DNA from: Trochalopteron elliotii
Lineage: Eukaryota; Chordata; Aves; Passeriformes; Leiothrichidae
DNA length: 64,000 nucleotides
Direction: 5' to 3'
NCBI GenBank assembly: GCA_024734555.1
Contig: JANPWX010000449.1
Coordinates: 4,137,432-4,201,431, forward strand
The first letter of the stretch is position 1. Each line of letters opens with the position of its first letter. Both the position numbers and the translations under genes were made by a program. Of the stretch, positions 48,441-59,755 are shown in pieces. The notes beneath the pieces are model-generated. The model was not told the origin of the DNA. It ran no database searches and saw only the letters and a program-made list of their open reading frames with translations.

Positions 48441-50528
48441 TGTACTCCCTTCTAGTTATTTGACAATAAAATCCAAAATTTATTCTCATCTTTTCTCTGT
48501 ATGACCACATAGGATCTGGATGCTTCAAAGTAGTCTGTTCTTTCTGCTGCCCTTATGAGTTACATTAATATATTATTCTTATGTTATTTTAGATGGAGAG
48601 CTTAAATGACCTCAGTGTTGTACAGATGATCTCAAGAAGTAGCTGGGCTTTCCCAGCAATGTTGACTTGAGGGCTCTTCCCTCGGCCAAGGTTTACTTTG
48701 TGGCCCCTAAACTGGAGCATAAATAGGGTTGAAACTATCCACATTAAATTCATGAGTATGAAATCCTCCTGTTGCACCTTTTCTTTCACTTTGTGTTTAC
48801 TGAGTTTAGCTTTGGAACAATTTATGGGTGAAGGATGCCTGATACAGAAAACGGGCATCTTTTTATTCTGCAGCTGTGGCTGCAAATTGGTATTTATATT
48901 GTCTGTAAATTGATAAAAGAGGTATGGAAACCAGATTTCTCTCTATTATTTCCATCCTCTCAGTAGGCCACTTAGTTATCAAAGGCTGGTAGAACTGCAG
49001 TCTTTTCTTCTAGGAAATATGGTAGGCCTAACTCCTTTAGAAGAAGACTTGGGGAAAACAAACATTTTTTTCACTAGTAACCCAACATTAAGGAGTAGCA
49101 CTTCGTCATACATCTGATCTTTCTGGTTTGCAAGAACTGGTGATTCTCAGCATGCATGCTGGAAAAAGCATGACTCCTGTGTTTCCAGCCTCTCCTCATA
49201 ATCAGTGTGCTGTATGATCTCTCAATTTTGCTTTCACTGTAGAAAGTTACAGGGATAGAGCAAAGTGTTGTGGCAGTGTGTCTGTCAAGGTAACTCAAGG
49301 ACTAAAAAAGCAAGCCAGAAAATTATGTGAAGCACTGGGACATTGATCATCTGTACTGCTCAATTGTTTGTTCTTTCCATGGCCCAGTTTCCATGGTGGT
49401 ATTTCAACTACTTTGCTCCTGGGTAAATAGAGAGGGCTGGTGCTAAGCAGTGTTTGGTTGAGCTGCTTGGACTTGCTGGCTTCACAGCCTGAGCCAATGC
49501 CCAGAACTTTTCAGATGGGCACTAGATACAGTTGGCCTCTGATCTCTGAGAGTAACACACCAACAGGCAAGCCACTGGCTTTCGTCAACCCCCTGCACGA
49601 GCATCCTGAGTGATCAATGCATTATGCACTAACGAGTCCTGCCTGGTCCTTCACAGCAACAGGAATAACTACATCAGAGTCATGTAATTCAGCATCAGAG
49701 AAATTTTGTCTTGCTGACTTTTGTAGATTTTGTTATAGGCAGAACCATGTTTTCTTCTGACTTTGGAAGGAAACGTAGCACTGCAGATCCTACTGAAATT
49801 GAAATAATTGCAAAAGGAGTTGTATTTTGAATGTTTGGAAGCCTTTGCAAAGATGCAAAGCACTACAGGCAACTGCTGCACTGCGTGGACAATACCTCAG
49901 CACGATAAGCAATTCCTCAGTTTTTTATCCTTCTCCACTTCAATGAAAAATCAGGCTGCCACACTGGTGTCTTTTAGAAAATTCCATATAGCATTTTAAG
50001 GCCTTCTCTCCTGTCTTAGCAGGGGTACAGTGATAAGTTTCTGCATGGTACCAATTATTGCATAGAGGTGAAAAAACCCTAAGTGATGAAAAAAATCATT
50101 ATATTGTTTTTCAATAAATATTTATTTTCATGGCTGAGAAAATAAAATGAAGATATTCCATGTGAATCTGAGGCAGAGTACATAATTCCTACAATCACTC
50201 ATGAACAAAGCAAGGCAATGATGGAGCATCATTCTTTGCTAAATTTTTGCTTGCCACCACTCAAGGCTGAAAACAAATTTTCAGTTTATTTATAAACAAG
50301 CCTGTTAGGGTATACATTGAGTATATCTGTTGCTTCAGTTTTGCCTTTCATTAGTTTATTCATCTGGCCAACCTAAAAAGATGAGGTCTAGTCAAACCCC
50401 TGGACATTTAGTCATAGCTGCATGACTTTTAGACAGCTCCTTTTCTCTTAGTGTCCTCTCTGTTGATGCTCTATTATACATCTGTACTAAAATAAACAAA
50501 ATCTATCAATCGAAAGATTTTGTGAACG
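48441..50528. other. Unique non-coding DNA
   Basis: No gene is recognised. A somewhat GC-richer patch at about 49430-49640 has no identifiable content. Confidence 0.5.
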
Positions 50529-50675
50529 TTCCATCCCTGGCAGTGTTCAAGGCTGGATGAGGCTTTGAGTAACCTTGTCTTGTAGAAGGTTCCCTGCCCA
50601 TGGCGAGAGGGTTGGAACAAGATGAAATTTAGGGGCCCTTCCAAGCCAAACCATTCTATTACACTATGATTTTAT
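50529..50675 (+). repeat. CR1 LINE 3' terminal fragment
   Basis: Last ~150 bp of a forward CR1. It contains 'ttccatccctggcagtgttcaaggctggatgaggctttgag', then 'ttccctgcccatggcgagagggttggaac'. It ends in 'ccaaaccattctattacactatgat', a slightly worn octamer end. Confidence 0.96.
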
Positions 50676-53139
50676 GCCTGCAACAAACTGAAATGCTACC
50701 TCTTTTTTTCTCTGGTATTTCATATGGTGGCTTCTTATATCTTCTTTGGTTGTTTTTTTTCTTCTTTCTTTTTTTTTTTTTTTAATTTTATTTTTGCTGT
50801 GGGAACTAGGTAACATTCTTTCAGTTTTTTTCTGTCAAAAATCCCATTCTGATCTTGTTCTTAAATTTAGTAATGGGTCTACTTCTTTTTCTTCCCGATA
50901 GAAAACCGAAGCTGTTGTTATATAAGCTACAACTTTTCTCAACATTTGTTGTTTTCCAATAACCCTGATAATCTCTGGGTCTATAAACTACATTTGTCTT
51001 TTTAGAACACCTGTTTTTAGGGGCCAGAACACAAAAGTACAAGTGTTGGCCATCATCCTTCCAGCTGTGTGCCAGAACATCTTGCTTGACTACCCCTAAA
51101 ACAGAAGAAGTAAAAATATTCACTGAGGCATTTTCGAGTTATTCACTACAAGTTTGGGAACTTTTTATGCCTCCTGTGAAAACATGTGGAACTGATTGAT
51201 TTTCTTCTATCCAAAGGAGCCACTACAGTTAACTGTGGGATAACAGATATAACCATTTACTCTCTTCTAGTGTGAATGTGTGAATATCCTATACACCCTT
51301 AAAGTGTGAAAAATACCTGGTGAATTACTTCATTAGTAGGAATCTGGCTGTGAATTGAAAATGTGTGAGCAGAATGAATCAAAACCTTTCCCATAAATTA
51401 TCTGTTGACAATTAGTACTTATGCCTACATGATAGCTGCTTCTGATATTCTCGTGTGAGTGTTATCAGGAATAGAGTGATCCAAGTAGTATTTTGAGCAC
51501 AGGAAACTAAAAGATCTTGGCTTCATGCAGATTTATATACCATGACTGCTTGATTTTGGGGTGTCTCTTTGTGAGATCTGAGTGAAGCTTTCTCATGGTT
51601 AGTATGTTGGGGAAAGGAGAGGAAAAAGGAGGGATTTCACCCTCCTAATGTTTTCCAGCACCAATGACATCTCTAGTTCCTGCATCACCATACTGTTTAC
51701 TTGGGATGTTAATAGGTTCTTCTTTCTCTGCTTCACCATCTGCTTGATGATCTGCTTGATCACTGCTACAAGTGTTGTATATACAGATGTTTTTCAGGTG
51801 TTGACTTTTCCTTAAAACAGGTTTTGAAACTAGTCAGTGAACAGAAAATCTAATGGTGAGAAAAAGGACAAAAATATAAATAGGGACAAAGTAACTGTCT
51901 AAAGGCCCCCAAGGGCCTTTCCTGCCATGGCAGCCAGGGTGACAGCACAAAGATGTGGTGGCCTGGCTTCCAGAATGCAATTGAGACAAAGCTGAAGGAC
52001 ATTGAATGGGGAAAGGTGGATGCCGAAAGATGAGATTTGCAGCAGTGTTTTATAGACTAAACAGGGAATGGCTAAACCAGCAAAAAGCGAGTGCCAAAGG
52101 GGCTGTATCCAGTAAACCACCTTTCTCCATGATTTCCATGCCACTACACTGAGGAACATGAGTGTAAAAAGTGTGTAAAAAGCACACTCAATGGGAGAAC
52201 AACCCACTGCTTGCTTTTTGCAGCAGAGGTCTTCAATTAGAGCATTCTCTGACAATATGTATGTAGGCTTGATTCCTGAATTTCCTGGGTGGAATTAAAC
52301 ATCCTACTTCAAAGTAGAGGGTCAAACTAAAGCACTTTGCTGAAGTGGAAGTTCTAGGCTATCGTTGGAACCAGATACCTCCATCATTCAGCTGAAAAGC
52401 TGTCTCTTGCACTCTAAGCAAAGAATCTGTCAGCTTGCTTGCTGTCAGCTGTTTCCTGTCTTCAGTAACACAACTTCAAGCACCTTCAGAAAGCTTAGTC
52501 TCCTGATAAGCCATAAACAAATAAACTGTATGTAGGAGACATGGGAAAAGTTGTCAAGCTCTTTTGCACATAAGCCCTTAATGCCTGAGCTTAGGACAAC
52601 TTTAGTGCTTCTTTAGATTTCATACAAGTTTTCTGCAAAACAGTTTATCTCATTAATGAGACTAAAGAAAGGAAAAAGTGACTATTTTTAGTTTTTTGAA
52701 GAACAAAAAGTATATCAAGCAATTTTTCATCTATAAAAACTGAAAAGTTTCCAGAAGAAATATAAATAATTTTTGAGATGCTAAAGATAATAGAAAGTGT
52801 ACTAAAATGATTAAATTAGATTAAATAATATATCTTTTAAGGAGGCAATTACTGATAAAAAAATGAAACATTTGAAGTGTCCTGCCTCTATGTTTACCAG
52901 TCCCCTTTGCTTATGCTATTTCTCCTTGGAGTTTTAGGCAATTTAATTTTTCTCACTTACTTAACTCTAATGAGATACATTGAGGTTTTGGGGCAACATG
53001 ATTCCACCTCAGGGAGCATCTGTGACTAGAAGTACTTGCAGCCAGCTGAACCCACTGACCCTTAAAGTTAAGGCCTATGTAGGCAGTTATAAATCTGTAA
53101 TTATGTCACTCAGGAAGACTAAACATTAAGAAACCTTGT
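50676..53139. other. Unique AT-rich non-coding DNA
   Basis: No confident gene. A T-rich run lies at 50747-50794. A minus-strand open frame of 118 codons (52255 to 51899) contains hydrophobic stretches but matches no family I know. A CTATAAAA word lies inside it on the same strand, and its frame has no upstream support. Confidence 0.5.
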
Positions 53140-53222
53140 CCAGAACCACAGAATCAAGATCAGACAGGAGCAAAACCAATGTTTCCTAGCTCTAAGTGCT
53201 GTTTACTAATTGTATTGCAAGT
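53140..53222 (+). repeat. Possible CORE-SINE/MIR-like remnant
   Basis: 'cttgtccagaaccacagaatcaagatcag' followed by 'gagcaaaaccaatgtttcctagctctaagtgctgtttact' follows the order of the MIR 3' body (ttgcccaaggtcacaca, gcagagcc, cccaggt.tcctgactc.aagtgct). It is very diverged and judged by eye. Confidence 0.35.
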
Positions 53223-54188
53223 TGATATTCAGTATGCTGCATATCAGGTTTAATTAACCTGGTTGGTATTTATAGTTAACATAAAGTATTTTTGGCACAG
53301 CTCAGTAAAGGACTGTACAAGCAGTGAATACTGCACAACAAATGTTTAGCAGGTGAAACCACAATGCCACCTGTAACAATACATGCAATACTGTAGAAAT
53401 CAAGCACATACAGTCCACATATTCAGTGTGTTATATACCTAGTTAGTCAAGGAAATTATATCTGATTATTGGTATGGCCATATAAGAACATGAAAAATTC
53501 TACCTCTATGCATACAAATACGTCAGTATTAATACATCAGTATTAAAAACATTAATATAACATTTGCTTTAGCATCTTATCTTTGAAAATTAGGTCTCCT
53601 GAAAAAAACTTGTTTGCAAGAGCACGTCTGCATAATACTTCCATGAAGCCTGAATTATTTATTCTGTCAAATCTATAGAACTGGTGTGGTATGCCTGTGA
53701 CTTGGAATCATAAGAAGACTATCTAAGGAATATAATTTTGCTAGCCCAGTCTAATCTTTGAGTTTTTAGTGTCTTTTTTAAATGGGTCTTGCTGAGAACA
53801 GTGGTCTACTGAAACCATCAACTCATTTTTATGAAGTTTTGTATCCCAGACAAGTGGTCATAACTTAGCAATATTTCTATCTTGACTGAGTTTGCACTGT
53901 CATTGAAAAAAAGTTATTATTCACATAGCTATAAATTACTGGGAAAGATATGATGTTTCAAACTCCACTATATGATAAATTGAGCCTGAAAAATCCCTGG
54001 CTTCCATTTTATGAACAGGCTTACAGAGACTCACAGAGACAACTGAATAAATGAAAGACTTAATGGTGAGGATGAGGATGGATTGACAGGGCAATAAAAG
54101 AATACTGCACTGCTTATCATATGATCATGCAGCTCCCAGCAGTATTTCAGAAGTTTGGTAGAGTATTCACTTAAGGGAGTTAAGATAT
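53223..54188. other. Unique AT-rich non-coding DNA
   Basis: No gene is recognised. A 14-bp tandem duplication with one mismatch (unit TACGTCAGTATTAA) lies at 53519-53546. Confidence 0.5.
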
Positions 54189-54792
54189 TGTCCTGGTTTA
54201 GGACAAATTAGGGGAAGGTCTCCAGAAGGAGCCCCCCAGAAAACAAACCTCCACCACCCCTTCCCCCGCCAGCTCTGGGTTTGAGAAGGAATTTCTCGGA
54301 GGAGAAGTGGAAAAAACCTATTTATTGACAAATAAACAAAGACACTCCCCAACACAAGGGAAAAGAAAAATACTCAAGCAGTTGCTGTGAGGGGAGGGCG
54401 CAGAGCTTCTGTCTTCAGGCGTCGAGGACCCCCAGATATTCCCAGGTCAGGTCCGGAGCCGGTCCAATGATCTTTGGCGGGATGGGGGGGGGGAAGGGAG
54501 AGAAAGAAAGAAAGGAAAAAAACGAAAGCAGCAAAAACCAGCAAAGGAAAAAAAAAAAACAAAAGCAAAAGCAAAAAAAAACACCAAAACCAGGTAAAGG
54601 CAGCAGCGAAGCGAAGCAAAGCAAAGCCTGCAGCCAAGCCAAGCTAGCAGCCAAAAGCCAAAAGCACAAGTAGCCCCACCGCCGCAAACACCCCACCAAG
54701 GGGGGGGGGGGTGGCAGCTGTCAGACATAACAGTGCAGTACATAGAGATAAAGCTGCATGATTGGGATAGGAGGCACCGTCAACCCAGGACA
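54189..54792 (-). mobile_element. Solo LTR of an endogenous retrovirus, reverse orientation, young-looking
   Basis: On the minus strand it starts TGTCCTGGGTTG and ends CTAAACCAGGACA. It is flanked by a perfect 5-bp duplication GATAT (54184-54188 and 54793-54797). Minus-strand AATAAA at 54321-54326 is the likely polyadenylation signal and sets the orientation. The U3/R part has long purine runs, G10 (54484-54493), G12 (54700-54711), A-rich runs and AGCGA/AGCAA/AGCCA pentamers. Uninterrupted homopolymers and the perfect duplication suggest a fairly recent insertion. Its ends resemble those of the LTR at 23211, but the interior differs. No internal proviral DNA remains. Confidence 0.87.
54484..54667. 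repeat. Low-complexity purine and pentamer tract in the LTR
   Basis: G10, then GGGAGAGAAAGAAAGAAAGG, A runs and (AAAAGC)n. Pentamers GCGAA x2 and GCAAA x2 (54606-54625) follow, then GCCAA x2 (54633-54642). The tract accounts for the lysine-rich and leucine/phenylalanine-rich frames seen on the two strands. Confidence 0.9.
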
Positions 54793-56249
54793 GATATCTT
54801 TAACACATTATAATACAGTTTATATTGTTTCCATGTGGCTATTATGAATTTGCATTTCAGAGTTACTGCTGTCATCTTTAAACTTCATCTTGCAAGAACG
54901 AAACCAAAAAGCTGCTGGTACTGCATCCAGGCCTATTTTCAAACATGGTGGTAAAAAGACATATAAAGCCAGGCAGAAGTGCATCTGCTCTACAAGGCTG
55001 CTTCATGCCATATCAAATTGACATTGTGCATTGAATTATTGCTGTCTGTTGTATTTTTAGAGCCTTATACATTCTAAATGAGGGCTTCATTCCTTGAATA
55101 AATCTATACCTAGGTAATTGTGTGATTTCTGAAAATATGATCATGTGGCACTCTGATTCATGGCCTTTCTGAAGAAATGGGAACAAGGCTTGCAGCAATG
55201 TCAGGGACAGGAAGAACACAAAGGGATATTATCAGGTTATCAGTTTCTCCTAAATAGTTTTATGATCTGAATGAACACTCTGAAAGATAAAAGATGAATT
55301 GCCAGTGTGACAATCTTTTCTGGAAAAAAAGTCAGCCCCAATATGTACACTGCTACCTAACAGAACCTTGTGCAGACAGATTTTTCAATTCTTATTGACA
55401 GCAATTCCATGGCATCTTGTGACAGCACAAGCTAACTGGAGGTAATAAATAAGTAAATGAAATAAAATTTGATTTTTGTTCTGTAATCCTTCAGAAGCCT
55501 AGTTAATTGAGATTAAGAGATTATTTCTACTGTATATTACATTCATTTTTCATGCTGAAGTACTTTTCCTTGTGCATACCCGTGGGTAATGCAGTCTTAA
55601 AGGATTGCATAGTGTGCTTTAATATCACCTGTATATGAGTGTTGACTAAAGGAGAAGCATACAAAAAAAGGCCAGATTTAAAAGACTTTTTTTTCATTAT
55701 GGAAACAAAGCGATGGCAGGATTTTTGTGGATTATTAGTAGTTGGGTGGTGAAATGTGGTTTTTATTCATCAATATGTAAAGTAAGATTGGAATGGGAAG
55801 AGTGAGGTTTGCAGTACTGAAGCAGTACTATGACATGCTCAGAAAGGGCTCTTCGTTTCCCAAGTGCTGAAGGTTATCAGGAAAACTGGGAAATCAGTTG
55901 GGAAAAGTCACAGTACTTCAGGGGGAAATTGAAACTATGGCATTGATGCAGGGGTTTCACACTGATTCAGAAAAGGCTGTACCTCTTTTCTTAGTGTTTC
56001 TTTGGGTCCATAACAGATCTACCAAGGATGTCAGAGGAGGTTTGTACAGGGAGACTGTAGGTAGAAAAAGGCCTTAATGTAGTAATTAAATTTATTTGTC
56101 TTGTTAGATGTAACTGGATAGATGTAACCTTTTATTGTCATATAAAAGCTACATGAAATTTTTTAGTGTCCTTCTGTAATTATTGCAAACAGGGAAGGAC
56201 ATCCAGGGAAATTTATTCAAGTTTCTCAGGTATCTTCTGTTCAGTTTGG
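54793..56249. other. Unique AT-rich non-coding DNA
   Basis: I see no gene, confident repeat or notable structure in this stretch. Confidence 0.5.
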
Positions 56250-56565
56250 ATCATAGAATCATAGAATGGTTTGGGTGGGAAGGGACCTTAAAGATAATTT
56301 AGTTCCAACCCTCCTGCCATGGGCAGGGACACCTTCTACTAGATCAGTTTTCTCAAAGTCCTATACAACCTGGCCTGGAATACTTTCAGGAACTGGGTAC
56401 CCACAGTTTCTCTGGGCAACCTGTTTCAGTGTCACAACACTCCCAGAGGAAAGAACTCATAACTCCAGTGTAATCCTGAAAGCAAATTATCCTTTGTTGC
56501 TTCAGAACTATGGAATAACTTCTTCTATAATTTGTCTACGGCAAGACCTAAAGTGTTTTCTCAAA
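56250..56565 (-). repeat. CR1 LINE 3' end, reverse orientation
   Basis: Begins with two intact CATAGAAT octamers, then 'ggtttgggtgggaagggacc'. It continues through 'cctcctgccatgggcagggacacc' and 'agatcagttttctcaaagtcc', reaching 'cagtttctctgggcaacctg'. It is well preserved near the 3' end and more diverged inwards. No pol sequence is present. Confidence 0.96.
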
Positions 56566-58149
56566 CGCCTCTGATTTGGGCACTGCATTGCAAGATAATA
56601 TAGAAGATCTATGAAACAATCCTAACCTTCTTTTGCAGTCAGTGGTGAACATCAGAGGTTTTCAGAGGAGCCCCATGTGTGTTTTGGGGCTTTTTTCAGG
56701 TAAATAAAAGGAAGTTGTGGCACTACAGTGGTGTCTGGAATCCTGTTCTGGAGTATACGTGACTGCAAATGGCTGTACATAAGGCATCTCTGTCCATTTC
56801 CTGGTTTTCAGGGAGTGCCTCAGTTAAACTAGATTCAGTCTGGAGATAGAAATCAGACACTGAGACCAATCCTGACTGGTGCCACAGGAGATGGGGTAAA
56901 AACTGCATTGGCAAGCTACCAGTGCCAGAACAGGGCACTGTTCCAAGTCTGTCAATCTGGACTCCATTATAGTCTGGGCCTAGGCCTAATAGAAATCTTC
57001 CAGACAGAGGGCAGAAATGGTTTTGGAGTTTAAAAGGGCTGGAGATCACCCTCAATAAGCACTTGCTTAATTGGGTCTGGCCACTCCATTTTGGGGAGTA
57101 AAGAGTGAAGATTAATTCTACACATGAACAATATTTCCACCTCAAGAGAGCCTTCAGAAGGGAGTTTCATGTTGCATGTGATAAGTGATGCAACCACAAA
57201 AAGTAGACTTTTGGGTTATCTAAGTGCCACTCATGCCTACATTCTACTTGCTGGACTACAGACTCTACAGCTTTCCCTAGAGCCCAGTACTTAGCTCTTT
57301 TTAAAGTTATTACAGCAATGTCTTTATAGGCATAAATAACTGATGGCATCACTGCCTTTCTGCACTGCTTTGTGATTGTACCAATAAAATATACAACTGA
57401 TATTGAAAGTAGTGATCTGCACAAGAAGCAATACTGCATCTCTTATTATTCTAAATCACAAACTCTTTCTCAAATGGGACGTTTGGTTTTAAAATTCTTC
57501 TTTGAGGTAGGTATTTTTCCAGCTTGGCATTTCCATTGTGCAATATCAACTACATTTAATAGTTTACTGTTTGCTTTCAGGTCATAAAATACTTTGTTAG
57601 AGTTACCCCTATAAATGATAACAGAGAATATATTTTGTAAATGATTAGGAATCTTGGAACTGATGATAATAATTTATTCTTTTTATATCATTGATGTGGC
57701 CTGCTAGAAATTCTTGTTTCATCCATGCAACAGTGTAAGGCATTGATATTTTAATACTCATCTGTAGTATTATTTATTTAGTTAAATGGATAATGATGAT
57801 ATGTTGAAAGGATGAATCACCATCTATCAAATAAAAACTGTCAAATCCCAACACAGCAGTAAACAGCTCAGCAGTGCTCAAATGCAGGATAGTTAACTGC
57901 AAAGCTGAAATGACATATCTCAAAGAAATGGACATTTTATTAACTTTCTAGAAGCTGATACTATTATCAATAACTCATCCTAAGGTTTGATTTAATGGGA
58001 CTCAGCTAATATCATAAAACACTTATATAGCAAATAAAAAATAGTCTAGTCCATATCCAGACAAAGGAAATGTAATAGAATGAGGGAAAAGTATAACAGA
58101 AAAATAGAACTAGAATATCTTTGGTGGTGAGAGGGGGGAGGTAGTCCAC
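56566..58149. other. Unique non-coding DNA
   Basis: No gene is recognised. A 140-codon minus-strand frame (57145 to 56723) has no family resemblance and no supporting context. Confidence 0.5.
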
Positions 58150-58930
58150 TGTATCCTCTAAGATATACCTTGACAAATGCTCAGTTAGCTTACTCTTAAA
58201 CAACTTCTCCCTTTCCTCTTTGCAGTTCATTTCAGCAGTTCATTATCTTTACTAAAGAAAAATGTCTTTGAAGTCCTCCTTGATTTTTTTAGCACAATTT
58301 CAACCTCCTATTTGTTGTACTAGATATCATTAACATGGAAGACAGATAATTCTCTCTCTATTTGGCAGCCATACTGTGTTATCAGCTACCTCCTCAATCT
58401 CCTCTTTAGAGAAAACAATTTAATTTTTTTCAGTCTTCCTGATTTTAGCTCACATCATGAGCTAAACAAATGGTAGGTGGATTTCCTGTCCTCTCATCAT
58501 TCTGCTAATTCTTTCTTGGACTTTCTTAATTGGAAAGTTTAGATTAAAACTGATCCAGCTCCAGCTGCCTCAGCATGAAATTTCTTCAACAATTGCAGAT
58601 TCCTCTTCTTTCACCATGACTTGGAGATGATACTACTTTTTTCACAAGTGTGGCACTCTTGACTCATATTCAGCTGTCATCTGCTGTAATCTCAGACCCT
58701 ACTCTGAAGTGTGATTCCTATACAGTTGTTCTGTATTCTGTTTAAATGGATTGTTCTGGCACAAGTGTACAACTTGCCCCTTATCACCCATTGAATTTCA
58801 TTTATTGCTTCTACTATCCATGTCCAATTTGTCAAGATTACTTTGAATCCTGTCCTCCACTTTCACTTTCACATTTCTTGCAGATTTCGTAAGCATAAAC
58901 TCGATTTCATAATCTGTGTCATGAAGGGAA
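58150..58930 (-). repeat. Old CR1 LINE fragment, reverse orientation
   Basis: Long, diverged reverse CR1. Diagnostic stretches on the + strand include 'gactcatattcagctgtcatctgctgtaatctcagaccct' near 58660-58700. 'tatcacccattgaatttcat' follows near 58785, then 'ccaatttgtcaagattactttgaatcctgtcctcca' near 58823-58858. 'gcagatttcgtaagcata' near 58880 completes the order. This is the order of the tail of an old CR1 lineage read backwards, different from the younger copies in the window. The left edge is vague. Confidence 0.78.
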
Positions 58931-59676
58931 AGATAAACCCAAACCCAGGTGAAACTTTAGACATTCCTCCATTTGATTGATGGTAAAAGATATTATTTAA
59001 AAAAAAACCAACAAACAGTATGATATTTAAATCTAGATCATATGTTCATATCTTGATTGTGAAAGTATTATTTGAGCTACCTGGAGTCGAAATTTTTAAA
59101 CTCATGTCCAGACTTGAGTATTTGCTATCTGTGTATTCTTGCTTGTAGAAGACAATTAGACTGATTTAACACAAGATGTTCTGGAAAAGTATGATAGCCA
59201 TTGTACATGTCTTCTGTAAGCTGTTTGCCAGTGTCTAGATTATTTATTTATTACAAAATCTGCTGGGAATTTAAGTCAAAATGGTCAGTGTATAGTTCAT
59301 TATCTCTTATTTTGTTCCTTATTTTAAAAACAGTACAATATTCAGTCTTTTTTTCACATTTCAAGTATTTTGCTGCCTTTTAATTTTGTCCTTTCTCAGA
59401 GGGAAACATTAATGGCTCTGATATTGCTTCAGCTATTTCTTTAGGTGCTGTTGAATTAATTTTATTAGACCCAATGAATGTCCATTTGATACAATACTTT
59501 TGTAGCAGCTGAGTGGTGTTGGAGTCAGTGGATTTCAGAAGTGAAGACATTACAAAAGTGAAAACACCGCAAAAACAAAATCATGAATTTAAAACATAGA
59601 GGAACAGGTTTGGTTCTGCTGTTTTTGTAAAGACAAGTTAGAATTAAAACTGTGGCTTTCCTCATAGCCCCTGTGC
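58931..59676. other. Unique AT-rich non-coding DNA
   Basis: I see no gene, confident repeat or notable structure in this stretch. Confidence 0.5.
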
Positions 59677-59755
59677 AATAATAACTTATAACCATGGTTA
59701 CAAGACAGTGCAGAGGTTTTGTGTTTGTAGGTCACCATGGTTATAGTTAATACTC
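59677..59755. promoter_or_regulatory. Inverted repeat with CCATGG-centred arms
   Basis: Arms of about 25 bp (59677-59701 and 59731-59755) pair around a 29-nt spacer, with a one-base shift and few mismatches. Each arm contains CCATGG. TAACCATGGTTA (59689-59700) is itself a perfect 12-bp palindrome, and the arms carry GTAACC (minus strand) and GTCACC (plus strand), matching the GTNRCC half-site of RFX-type X-boxes. Confidence 0.45.

Noticed and set aside
54000..54050. Third MIR-like stretch ('ccattttatgaacaggcttacagagactcacagagac')
   Set aside because: Too short and lacks the downstream body; could be chance.
54374..54743. Three overlapping leucine/phenylalanine-rich frames resembling membrane proteins
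   Set aside because: They are translations of the purine/A-rich low-complexity tract of the LTR on the opposite strand.
56723..57145. 140-codon minus-strand frame
   Set aside because: No family resemblance; neighbouring DNA shows no promoter or splice structure that would support it.
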